Source: Kappaphycus alvarezii
Lineage: Eukaryota > Rhodophyta > Florideophyceae > Gigartinales > Solieriaceae
Reading direction: 5' to 3'
Assembly: GCA_002205965.3 (NCBI GenBank)
Contig: NADL03000549.1
Coordinates: 248,001-312,000 of the forward strand
Length of the DNA: 64,000 nt
Both the position numbers and the translations under genes were made by a program. Positions 13,028 to 23,366 of this stretch are shown one piece after another. Every line of letters begins with the position of its first letter. Position 1 is the stretch's first letter. The notes beneath the pieces are model-generated. The model searched no databases and was not told where the DNA came from. It worked only from the letters and a program-made list of their open reading frames with translations.

Positions 13028-13305
13028 AAATGCGGTTGCGCGGTTCGTGCGCAAGGGAGACGAGAGGTTAAGGAGGCTGTAAGGTGTAGAGGATTTGGGC
13101 GGCAAAGTAGAACGGGTACGTGCGTTCCCCCGGTCGGGTTGTTTTTTTCGTTAGCGAAAAAGCCCTTCCGTATTTCGTGTCGCTGGGTTTATAAAGCGCA
13201 GTGCGCCAAATTCAAACTTTTGTAGTCACTGTACCGATTGACTACTGCACTTGAAACGGGCTAATTCTTGGCTAAATTTGGCATTACTGTAATGCGCATT
13301 CAACA
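13019..13305 (-). repeat. 5' LTR of Copia-1
   Basis: This is the second copy of the LTR at 7447-7727. In the element's sense it begins TGTTGAATGCGC and ends TTATGGGCCCA. It would hold the promoter. The gag start codon overlaps its last bases. I cannot name a primer-binding site with confidence just inside it. Confidence 0.9.
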
Positions 13306-13849
13306 CTTTGGTATTTAGGTATTTAGTAGATTCTCTGCACGCATTGGGAACATATAAATCGATTTAACATCGTACTACACCGCTATAATCGTGACCTGTA
13401 GGATATTCCGGGCAATGCCCGACCATACCTTTCACATATTACGGCACCCCACATTCCCCCCCGCTATAATCCGTCCTCTGTCCCCTATTTACTGTACTTT
13501 TGAAGAATTTTTTTTGTTATAATTTTTGGGAGCTCAAGACAAACGAACTGTTTTCCAATTAATGTAGACAGGCATGTCACAGCCTCATTGCTAAACAGGG
13601 TCAGAAAGCGCCAGGGAACGTCCGGCAGAAAACCGAGAACACAGTGACCAAGCTGAGAGACGTTTTCGGGCATACTAGAAAGAAAATACTGAAACTCGCT
13701 ATGTCAGCTTAAGTTGTTTGCAGTTACTTTTTGATTGCAGGTGCAACATGCAAAAGTCGTGAATACCCCACTGCAACATTCCTAAAAGAATTGGATTTGA
13801 GTAGGGTGGCTAAACTCTACTTGTGGAGCACAACATATTACAGACGCGG
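13306..13849. other. Non-genic spacer
   Basis: I see no gene, LTR or RNA here. It separates Copia-1 from the end of a non-LTR element fragment. A 62-codon minus-strand frame at 13485-13673 has no recognisable motif. Confidence 0.5.
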
Positions 13850-14975
13850 CACACGTGGATCAAATCGTATGGCGGCGCTGCTGATAAACCCGAATCTTCA
13901 CTCCTCCCGTCGAGCAACCGCTGCGGGTTGCGACAGCGGCCGCGTATTCGTCGATTACCGTCAACGTCGTCGCAGACGGCGATCCAAGCGAGTCGAAGGC
14001 TAGCGGCACAAACTTCCATTCCAGTTTCGATCGTCCTGGGCGGGCTTCACCGGGGATGGCTGCTACTTTGCTGGCAAGCTTCCTATTTTTCCGTCATTCC
14101 GCTGCATTGGCAACGGGGCGCACCTCGCGCGCTCCAATGGACATGAACTCCTCTTGGAATGGTGATGTTACTGTGACGTCGCACGCCACCGGGGAGGGGC
14201 GACAGGGTGTTGATCTCGTCCGACCTCGGGTGCACAAGGATGTCGGCAGGCCGTGCATTCAGTCCGGGAAGTAAGTATTTCACCTCATATTGGACGCCGG
14301 CTCCTGCTGCCTTGCACACTTGTCGGCCAAATTCCTTCATTACGGCATTGTGCCGGTTAGTCCATCCCAGGCCGTTTTTGCAAAGATCCGCTGCACGGTC
14401 ACCTCGGTTGTCCATGAGCCTGTCGCACTCCGCACATTCCAGCGGTACCTTGTCGTCAGACACGTGAACTTTCAGGTGACGGCGTAGCCTCACTGACCAC
14501 ATCTTATTATATGTCCGGCTGACCACAGACGGATGTGTGGTAACAAAGGCTGCATCAGGCGTCTCTAAGTATGACTGGCGGCGGATCCTTCGCCGAATAT
14601 CAGCTTCCGTTTGCAGCGCGGTGCTTGGAAACTTCTCCCATTCGTCTTCTTTCCAGAATACCTTTGCTGCCGACTTGCACCAGGCTCGATACAAAATGCT
14701 GAGTGTATTATCGGGCTTGTTTGCAAGACTGGCCGCCTTCAGTGTATTTGGGAGACCACCATGTCCGTCAGAAAAGCTTGGGTGGAGTCGTCGGAAAAAC
14801 TCGAGAAGGTGGCTATCAGCGTGTGCATACCTTTGTGTACAGTGCTGGGCTACGCCAGGATCATCGTAGCATCTCATTTGTTCGGAGTCGATGATGATGG
14901 CCGCATACGACGCCAAATTCGGCGTTGCCACGGGGGTGAATCCGTGGCCTCCGAAGCGCAACGGATTAGCCACTT
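13850..14975 (-). pseudogene. 5'-truncated non-LTR retrotransposon, endonuclease-like C-terminal part
   Basis: The minus strand codes for the C-terminal third of a reverse-transcriptase polyprotein. It starts with FGGHGFTPVA, the type of segment that follows the RT thumb. It continues through a zinc cluster (CAECDRLMDNRGDRAADLC), the motif WTNRHN, then NARPADILV. A frameshift near 14205 moves the end to another frame, where VTVTSPF and later PLAFDSLGSPSATT are readable up to a TGA near 13858. Cysteine-histidine cluster, R-x-RHN and P-x-D is the layout of the restriction-like endonuclease of R2-type non-LTR elements. I place this family there on motif grounds only. No RT palm is visible upstream, so the copy is truncated. 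Confidence 0.65.
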
Positions 14976-17900
14976 GCTGACGGACCGCCTTCAGTTGGAC
15001 ACCTCAACCCGTAGGGTGCAGCAGATATCATATGCAAGCGAACATATGGTGACCAACGGATTCCGGGAGCCTCGTTGATGACTGAAGAATACCAAAGTTG
15101 GCTTGAAATGGCGCGCAGCAACTGGGGCACACGTCAATGAAAGAAGAATATCTTTTCAAATGAAACCAGGCCTCCAACCCTTGCATTTAGCGTGGCCTGT
15201 ACGGCAAGGGCACCACCATGTAGTTTGAGGAAACATCTCAAGAAAAGTGCCGGTAGTGCCGGTACCAACGTTCTAAACAACACAGACGAGCACACCAGAT
15301 TCGGCAGACCAAAATATGATATGCATGCTACGCAATCAAAAACCAGTAACGTGGAAAAGCTGCGGGCTTTTCCTCGAACCAACCACCTCCTTCCTAGCTC
15401 GAAACTTGCTGCGACGTCACCCGTAAAACTGTTGAGCCGAAAATGGCTTTTGTCCAACTGAAAACCGATGCTCATCGCTATCAGGCTTCCACTAATTGTC
15501 ACCTGTGGAACTGTAGAGCATACATAGCGAGCCCTCCAATGGTACAGATGCCTTTCAACGCCCCGCAACTACTCGAGGATATAAATGTAATATCAACCCA
15601 CACTGCTCATCCTACGATAAGGCATGCTGCATGACGTAATACTGCACGAGGTTGCAGTTGGCACTTCTATTGAATCATCACCAATGGCATTCACTGTTTG
15701 AGCAGCTCGTCGCCTGAGATGCGACTAGAGGACCACACACTACCTTCGGTTTCTGCGTACCCTGTATCCTTTGCTGTATGCCACGGGTGGTACTTGTGGC
15801 CAGGGAAACTTCCTCTCCCAATACCCTGTTGATTTCACCACTCGACATCACATGTTAGTTGCCACACGTAGGTTCATCAAGAGCTACTACGCACCACTCA
15901 TACTCAAAATATAATCAGCAGCGAAATATTAGCGCCTGTTCGTACCGTACAGCCTCGTTAGTCCTTCCCGGCACAAAGCACCAAGTCTTTGGCAGCCTAC
16001 GCCAGTCCAATCTCCTTCCCTTCGCGCCAAATTCCGGCCGTCGCCTTTTCATTGAACGGAACCAATCAAAGATCAACTCTCGTAGCGCTTATTCGAAAAT
16101 CGCTCTCACGCTTATCTCCGATCGGTCTTTAACCAAACGCGTTGTAGTTGTTGTTGTAAACGAAATCAAATTTGCTCGTTGAGATGCAACAGCGTTGCCC
16201 CATACACGTGTTGCAGGGCACCTCGCTTTCGCGCAATGTGACAAGTTGTAATGCAATCGAAGCTGAATGCTCCTTGAGATATGGGTTAACTCCTCTGCAC
16301 ATGGCTGTGAGAAGATGCGACTCGGACAATTCTTGTGGTGATTTCGAAGCACCTTGAAGACACCTTGGAGCAGGCTTGACTATCTAGTTTCAGTCAAATC
16401 CCACAAAGACGAATTGGACTATAACAATGTCTTGTTAGCTAACCAACCTCTTTCACTGTGGGAGTCAACAGTACTGATGGTGCACCTCGCTCTCTCGCTG
16501 CAAAAACGGCTCTTCCCGATGTTCAACAGATGCTTAAGACCGCAGCTCTCCTACGCGCCGTAGCATTAGACGGGCTCTCCCAAGCGACCCGATGGGCTGC
16601 CATAGCGCGATTATGTCATGTTCAACTCCCGGCTTGTTAAACTTTGAAGACCGCAACATCCAAACCTGATACTTTCCGTCTTGGTGGGTTGAAGAGCATG
16701 ATACTCCGCCACCTGCAGCCGACTTTGAACACGGCACATTTGCGGCAGAGAAGAGACTGAACGAATGACGCACATCACGGATCCTGCAGATTCACCGATA
16801 ACGTGTTGACGTGTAACGGCAGCGAAGAATCAGATTGTGCATGGTGCCCTCCAAAGGCACGGCGCTACGTGCAAAAATCGAGTCTTGTGAAAATCATCAC
16901 GCCGCTTTTTGAACAGGTGTACGCATTCAATGCATTGCACGGCGATCATCGCGCTGCAGCCTATTCAATTATTGAGAGCTTCACCTTTCCGTTGTTGCAT
17001 GCTATTGAAAGACCTGCTCACGTTGAAGCATCATTGGCCACGGCTTGGGCAAAGCGGCCCCCATATTTTCCGCGGGACTTTCAGTCTGTCGAAGATACCC
17101 TTCAGGCCGATTACAGGCTCAATCGCGTTGGCTTCATCTGGTAAGGAAACTCAATCCCGAGTTCTTCGATCATCTCATCCATCCGGTATTGCATGTCCAT
17201 AGGTGACCTATTGCTAGGCCTCAGCGCCTTTGTCTCATTCCGACAGACCACCCCTCGCGTTGGACCATTCATATACTGAGTGGGCATCTTGTCCGGACAC
17301 GAGCTTATCAGAGTTTTGTGGGTCATGGACGCATCGTAGACCCGTGTCCAGCCCTACGCTGGAGTGCTACGTTCATGACAACAGCACAACCGAGTAGCAT
17401 TAGTGGATAATAGCGCTACGATTCGGTGCATGGACCAAGTTAGACGCCAATGTGGAAGAAGGCACTTGACTTGGACGAGGGGTAGCTTGTTCGAAGGTTA
17501 CGCGTCTAGTACCACGACGCAAGCATCTGTATTGGTCGTTCCCACAAACTAGTGATCTCTCACTCGCTGCGAAATGCGTTGTAATTGAATGATCAACCCT
17601 GGAAGATGATCTTCCTCTCGAAACCATTTCAAAACGAATACATTACTGTGGAGTTGATTCACATCTGCTGCATACAGCAATTTCACTTTGTCAGCCCTAT
17701 AGTACAGCAAAGTGTTTTAAACATGAATGGCATGCTAAAAAACAAAAAAGGGCATCAAAACGTGAAACACACCACTTCTTGAAAATCTCGTTTCACTTGT
17801 TTCTCAAGATTTAGCGCAAATGAAACATTGCAGTGCCACTGTGTAGATATGCAAGAGTGTGATGTGGTGGGATGAACATTTTATTTACTCCCGACGAAGA

Positions 17901-20430
17901 GCCATGTAGGGCTGTGATGAAACGATTATTTGACTCTTGACGTGGTGAGAAAAACTAGGGGTTGAGACTTGCCTACATGAACTGGTCAAGTATCGAAAGG
18001 ATGGGTGATTCACAAGAAATTCCACCGATGCTAACACATGATTGGACTACCGATGGGCCAGCTGCCTCAACACGACCTTGTGTACCAATGATAATTCTCA
18101 AAATGTCTGTCGGTCGCTCGCTGCATTACTGCATGAATGAATGAAACTTTACTTCAATGAATATATACAGTAGACAACAATAATGCATTGTATCATAGGG
18201 CAAATTTGGAGACGCAAATTGCATGTGTCTCTGTCTCTACGATGGTCCCTGACTGAGCTAGGCGTGACTGCGTACTCTCCCTACCTCTTTAGTCTTTGTA
18301 TTCATGTCGTGCTGAAGCTTTACTCAATCTTTCAATCCATACTCACCAACATGAGCACTGATGGACTCGCGCCGAGGACTACTATAGTTGTGGCGCGGTT
18401 CTATCTCTGATGTTTGATGTTCGACCCATCTTTGTGGACCGAGAGGGTCATTCTGACGCACGAGCAAGTGCTGTGGGCGTTCTCTTTTCTCCACGAAAAG
18501 GGGAACATTCGAGCGGAAACTGTCCTTGCAATGATACCATACCAATACCAACAGGTGCCTCCTCGAAACCAGCTGTCGACATGCCATGGTGCGAACTTTG
18601 AGTACTCTGCCTACTGGGATATCTTCGAGGAAGGAGGATTCTATTGCGCTATGGCGGGTGTGTATGTAGTACCGAGCAAAGTGGTCACTTTAGTCTTTGC
18701 TGTTGCATCTACTTGGGCAATGCACACCAGTGGAAGACAGTGGACTTTGCCATACAGCTGCCGTTCATGAATGGAAAGAGTGTAGGGAAGCTGATTTGCA
18801 TAGTATTTGTAGGGCTGACGAGGGTCAGAATGATGCGAGGTTGGGGGAAAACAAGGAATTGGGCGTCGTCTGTTATGTACAAGCTGTGGAGGCATGAACT
18901 TGTCAGAAGACGGATTGGAGCGATGTCCCTTAAAGGTGACTCGTAGGAGGGACATGAATGACAAGGCATTGCTAAATTGCATCCATTACAGTGCTCGAAT
19001 TGACATGAAAAGATATTCGCATTGCCACGACACTTGTGCGGCAGCATCATGGGAACAACTTTCATGGTAAAAACTAAAACATTAATATTCTCTCCTGATC
19101 CTGCTTGTTAACATTAACGTACGTATCACATTATTTGACGACCACCCCTCACAGAAATAAATGCGTTTGACACTCTGATTGTTAACATCAGGCCAAATAG
19201 GGATGATAGAGTTGTTGATATCTGATGCACCTCAGGTAATGAATTACGGAATAGTTTGTTAATATTTGACGATGCAAATCTTACGTAGTCGTGTCTAGGC
19301 CCTTGACTCTACCGAAAGTGTATTTACTGGCTGTTTTCGGGCACTGCGCCGCACGGAATTAGAAAACAGTTTTTTAGGAGCCTGATGTCCTTTGATATCT
19401 GCCGAAAGCTAAGCAGATACCGCAGTACTGTAGCTGTCGATTTCTTACCCCAAGCCGGATGTCAAAACTGTTGTTTCGTACGGTATGTGCATTAGAGTCT
19501 GTAACAGGGGATATTTGGGGTGTTTTTAATGCATGAAGAATATGGTCAGCTGTTCCCTGAGGGATGTCGTGATGGTCTGTAACAGTGCAGTGGAGTTAAC
19601 ATTTATGCAGCCAATACCGCACAGTACTGCACTTTCAGAGACGAAACGGTTTAGCTATTTTGACGTTGTTATCAAGACTTTTGTGCTCATAACCCTCCTT
19701 GCGGACTTGGCTGCCAAGTTGGCAACAAACTCTCAGCTTTTGATCCGCAAGTGGAATCAATTTGAAACAGAATTTTACTCGATTCAGATCAAATCAAGAT
19801 GAAAATGCTCGGGTGTGAAATGTTTAAGACGTGCGGCCGACACGAATGGGAGGTCCAGTAACTTGAGAATCTCAGGTACGGAGATAATTATAGCGAGCGG
19901 CATGTGTCGCAAATACGTAGATTCTTTCCAACGAAAGCTATCCCCATCACTTGTTTTTATGTTTGACGAGCTGAAAAACAAATGATTATATTTTCTTTTT
20001 TCGCGGAAGATGCGGGTAAAATGGGGCACTTGCGTTGTTCGGCTATATGATTGGTGTCACTGTTCCATTATCTCCGGATGAAGGTACTGTGCAGTAAGTT
20101 TAAAAGCGCAGCTTGTAATTGAGTAGGTAAAATAATAGATGTTGTGTAAATCTGCATTATTGGGGCTCGATATTAAGGTTGGGGTCTACTGTCTACTGAG
20201 CCAGCATCGCAAGATGTTTACGGAGAGCCACCGGCAGAGTAAAAGACAAAGGTGTGAAGCGCTCTAGCTCTCCGAGTTGCAATGGGTGTGACTTACAATG
20301 AAATCTTTCAAGGACCAACGAGGCGTAACGTGACAAGTGCAGTGCATTGAAATTTATTGAACATTTGTATTGAATTTTACGGTTTATAGGTTATCCACTT
20401 GGTGCGGCATTTCTCAAGTTTTGACTTGGA
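14976..20430. other. Long stretch without recognisable genes
   Basis: Open frames are short, and none shows a domain I can name. The longest coding-like plus-strand stretch is at 16803-17144, 113 codons, with IITPLFEQVYAFNALHGDH; it may be the end of an unknown decayed transposon frame. A small region near 18100-18165 (GTCGGTCGCTCGCTGCA, then repeated ATGA units) resembles the 3' tails of the non-LTR copies near 32.9 and 33.4 kb. Nothing else is supported. Confidence 0.45.
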
Positions 20431-20439
20431 CTAGGCCCA

Positions 20440-20640
20440 CCACGGTACTGTACAGTACTGTACGGTACCACCACGGTACTGTACACCACGGTACTGTACA
20501 GCGTGGTGGGCAAAAGATTTTCCCCTGCAATGTTTGGGTCACGCCCGTCACAGTACAGTACAGTACAGTACAGTACAGTACAGTACAGTATGGGCCAAGT
20601 GGGCTACAGTTAGCTATACTGTACTGTATTGTAATATTAC
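20440..20640. repeat. Palindromic TACTG/CAGTA repeat cluster
   Basis: Three copies of CCACGGTACTGTAC occur between about 20441 and 20500. A run of eight perfect CAGTA units occupies 20551-20590, and more TACTGTA copies follow to about 20630. TACTGTAC and CAGTACAG are complementary, so single strands of this cluster could fold into several alternative hairpins. The open frame that crosses it is low-complexity and not taken as a gene. Confidence 0.85.
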
Positions 20641-20899
20641 GGTATAACCTGTAGCTGGTCGGGGTGGGTGGGTGTGAATGATAAATCGACACAACTGCTA
20701 AATGATTCATGCGTCTCAATCTCGAGTCTTTTTATCTCTACAGGCGATTACATACCGTATTGTACCGTACAGTATCGTTCGTGCTGTACCACCAACTGGC
20801 TAAGGTCTATATTCCCATTTTTGCCCACTTTAAAAACAAGATTCCCCGCTGTTATGTATTCCTGGATTTTTCTTGTTGGCCAATCATCTATACCCCCAA

Positions 20900-21274
20900 T
20901 TGATGGCTTGAGGACGTTTCGAGGTGACAGTCCTCCTCTTATGCACAATTATCCCAACTTGAGCCCATCTTTTCCCACTCGACCCTCCCTTCCCTTTCGC
21001 CACCCTCCCAAAACAAACCACTCCTACACTACGCTGGTATGACAATCTCACTCAACCCACCCCACCCCTCAAAGATAAATCTTCTCACTCACTCTACCCT
21101 CCACCAATCCACTGTTATCCCCAATCCTCTTCGAAACCCATTACATGCGCCGTCCCCTAAATGCACCCAGACATGCTTCATTCCCCCTCGTCGCGCACTC
21201 CCTTGCAATCCCAACGTACGTTTCCCCTCGTTTCCACCCACTCCGCCTTTTTCCCCTTCCTACTCACCCCCGCC
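20900..21274 (+). promoter_or_regulatory. Pyrimidine-rich leader of the KIX-domain gene
   Basis: The coding strand becomes strongly C- and T-rich in the last 300 bases before the start codon and ends in CCCCCGCCATGG, a good eukaryotic start context. The same bias stands in front of the other host genes in this window. It probably holds the transcription start and 5' leader. Confidence 0.4.
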
Positions 21275-22949
21275 ATGGTTGCTCCATCGATCACGTGCCA
21301 AGATCGCGCGGATTTGCGCGGTCACATCATGGGCTGCCTCCGCCGCTGGTACCCCAACGTCCCGGAAGTCTCCCTCAGAGAACAAACCAACGCCTTTGAA
21401 CGCAAGACCTTCCAACGAGCCACCGGCCCCGCTGACTACATCGACAAAATAGGCCGTGGAATGCTCCGTGCAGAGCCCAGCGCGGAACGCTCCACCCCCT
21501 CCTGCCTCCTTACCTCCTCCTCCACCGAGTCATCCCCGCCTTCCAAACGAGCACGTATTGCGTCATCCCCGTCGTCGCCCCACTCGCTGGTGTCCCCTCC
21601 AATGAAGGACTCGACACCCGAGTCGGGGCCGGTGGCAGATTTCTGTGACTTGAGCGCGGGGGTTTGTGACGGGGCTTTCACACAGGGGCAAACAGTGGAG
21701 GAGTGTGAGCGAGGGTTGCGTCAGTCGAATGGGTGCATGCAGGCGGCATCGGACAATGTTGCAGTGGAGGTGAAGAGTTGTGCCAAGGTGCTGCAGAAGG
21801 AGACAGTTGATACGGTGGCACCAGGTGAAGAATATGAGGGGCGGAGAGGAGTTGGGGGTCAAGGCGAGGGCGGTGGGGGTTTGAATGACGGGAAAGGAAG
21901 CGAGGGAGGACTAGGGAGCATAGTGGGGTTGGTGGAAGGGGCGAGAAAGACGCAGGAGGTAGGTTTGGAGGGGGGTAAGTTGGACACGCGGGGGGCGGGT
22001 GTGGGAACCAACGGGTCGATTGCGACGGATGTGTCGTCGCGGTTTACAGATGATGGTGAGCGGAACGGCAGAGTTGGTTGTGATGGTGTGACAGGGTGGC
22101 GGAACGAGGTGGCGGGGGGAGGGAGGGAGGTGAGGATTGGAAGGGTGAGGGCGGAGTTGGGCAAGTCTTCGGCGTGGTTGAGTGAGGAACGGTTGATGGA
22201 GCAGGCGAGGAGTCTGGAGAGGACTGCGTTTCGGTTGGCGAAGAGTGTGAGGGAATATGATGAGATTATCTATCGGTCGTTGGGGAGGTTTGATAGTGGG
22301 GAGAGGGTGTCTTGGCGACAGAGGGTGAGCAGCCAAGAACGGGGCTGGTGTTCGGTCATCGATGATGAAGAGGTTGAGAAAATGTATGCCTCTGGCGGAT
22401 GAGAAGGGGTTGATGTTTGGGGTGTTGGCCGTTGAGAATCTGGCATGGAGGGATGCAGCGACGGTGGGCGAGTACCATGTAAACATTGATGAGGTTTTGA
22501 AGATTAAGGAGAAGATGAACGGGATGGGGAAGAAGCATGATAGTGGTGAACAAGAAAATGGGGATGAGGGGAATGGCGGCGGGGGCAAGGACTCGGGCGA
22601 AGAAGATGGTGGGGTGCTGGAGGAGTGTGACGGCTTGCCGGTTGAGCAGGCAGATGGCAATCAAGGTACGTGTTGAATAGGATTTTGTTATTTCCGATTT
22701 CGATTCGGTTTAGGTACTGACATGGGATGTTTTCGTTTTCATTTTGACATTTTTGACACAGGTGAAGAAAAGGATGGGTGCGTTGATGAGGAGCAGGACT
22801 GCTCATGGCCAAAGTTGGGTGAGGAAGGCTCTGTTTCGGGCATGGGTGCAAACTCGTTGATTATGACTTTTGATGGCGATGAAATGTTCAATTTCAATCA
22901 GGAGCCGCCATGGAATTTGGACTTGAACGAATCACAGCTTGTCGTATAG
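21275..22949 (+). CDS. KIX-domain protein, Mediator subunit 15-like, two inferred introns
   Basis: Inferred exons are 21275-22324, 22371-22665 and 22762-22949, giving 510 residues. The second intron (22666-22761, 96 nt, GTACGT to ACAG) joins frames cleanly. The first would be only 46 nt (GTGAGC to GAAG); without it the frame ends at 22402. Residues 11-65 form a KIX-like domain: DLRGHIMGCLRRWYPN, then AFERKTFQRATGPADYIDKI, close to plant and animal Med15/CBP KIX motifs. KIX domains bind activation domains, so a nuclear coactivator role is likely. The middle is low-complexity, Ser- and Gly-rich. The C terminus is acidic with aromatic residues (FDGDEMFNFNQEPPW), like an activation domain. The start has the context GCCATGG. 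The KIX call is fairly sure; the Mediator identity is inference. Confidence 0.65.
22666..22761 (+). other. Inferred spliceosomal intron in the KIX-domain gene
   Basis: The frame ends four codons after a GTACGT donor. A T-rich stretch ending TTTTGACACAG precedes a frame that continues with GEEKDGCVDEEQD. Joining at these sites keeps the frame (phase 1) and restores a long acidic tail. The length, 96 nt, is ordinary. Confidence 0.65.
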
Positions 22950-23366
22950 ACAAAGACGTATTGATGTGGATGACAAGACGTTTCCAAAAAGAGCCGATGC
23001 CACTGTCATGCGACTCGCACAGGTGCCCATTGGCCTGTCATTACAGCATTCAGTATTCCATTTTGTGTGGATATTTTGTGTCGGACAGGCTGTCTCGGAA
23101 AGGGCAGATATCCTGCAGTCGACCGCAGGCAACACGACAGCATTGGCAGCTTGGATCTAAACAGCGTTATAAATCTTGTTCGATTTTGATCTCCCAGCTC
23201 CGTCCGTCCATCCAGCCTCAATCACCTCACCTCGTCATAAATAGTTTTCACCCCGCACCACTCCCCTACCGCCCACATCGCCCCTCCAACCCTCCACACC
23301 CAACCGCTCCCCACTCCCATCCACAATCATCCGCCAATCCCCCGCACCCTCCCGCCCCACTTGACC
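22950..23366 (+). promoter_or_regulatory. Intergenic region and pyrimidine-rich leader of the ABCG gene
   Basis: This 417-base gap lies between the KIX-domain gene and the ABCG gene, both on the plus strand. Its last 140 bases are C-rich on the coding strand (CCTCCAACCCTCC and similar) and run straight into the ATG at 23367. No separate gene is supported. Confidence 0.4.

Larger units (their letters stand above)
7447..13305 (-). mobile_element. Copia-1, nearly full-length Ty1/copia retrotransposon
   Basis: Two near-identical direct repeats of about 281 and 287 bp bound the element, and the minus strand between them carries gag, protease, integrase, reverse transcriptase and RNase H in that order. 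Integrase before reverse transcriptase is the defining order of Ty1/copia. In the element's sense the LTRs begin TGTTG or TGCTG and end in CCCA. A purine-rich GTGGAGGGTG lies directly before the 3' LTR and fits a polypurine tract. Stops and frameshifts break all the coding parts. I do not see a clean target-site duplication: the flanks are GAAGC and CTTTG. Confidence 0.9.

Noticed and set aside
15134..15568. 144-codon minus-strand frame upstream of the non-LTR copy, as its RT
   Set aside because: It has none of the RT motifs (no FxDD, no LPQG-type text) and is in no clear continuity with the copy.
20370..20719. Overlapping frames with VQYSTVQYST- or TVLYCTVLYC-type repeats
   Set aside because: They are translations of the CAGTA/TACTG repeat and end soon outside it.
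21911..22660. 249-codon minus-strand frame rich in Pro, Ser and Thr
   Set aside because: It is the antisense shadow of the Gly- and Glu-rich part of the KIX-domain gene and has no motif of its own.
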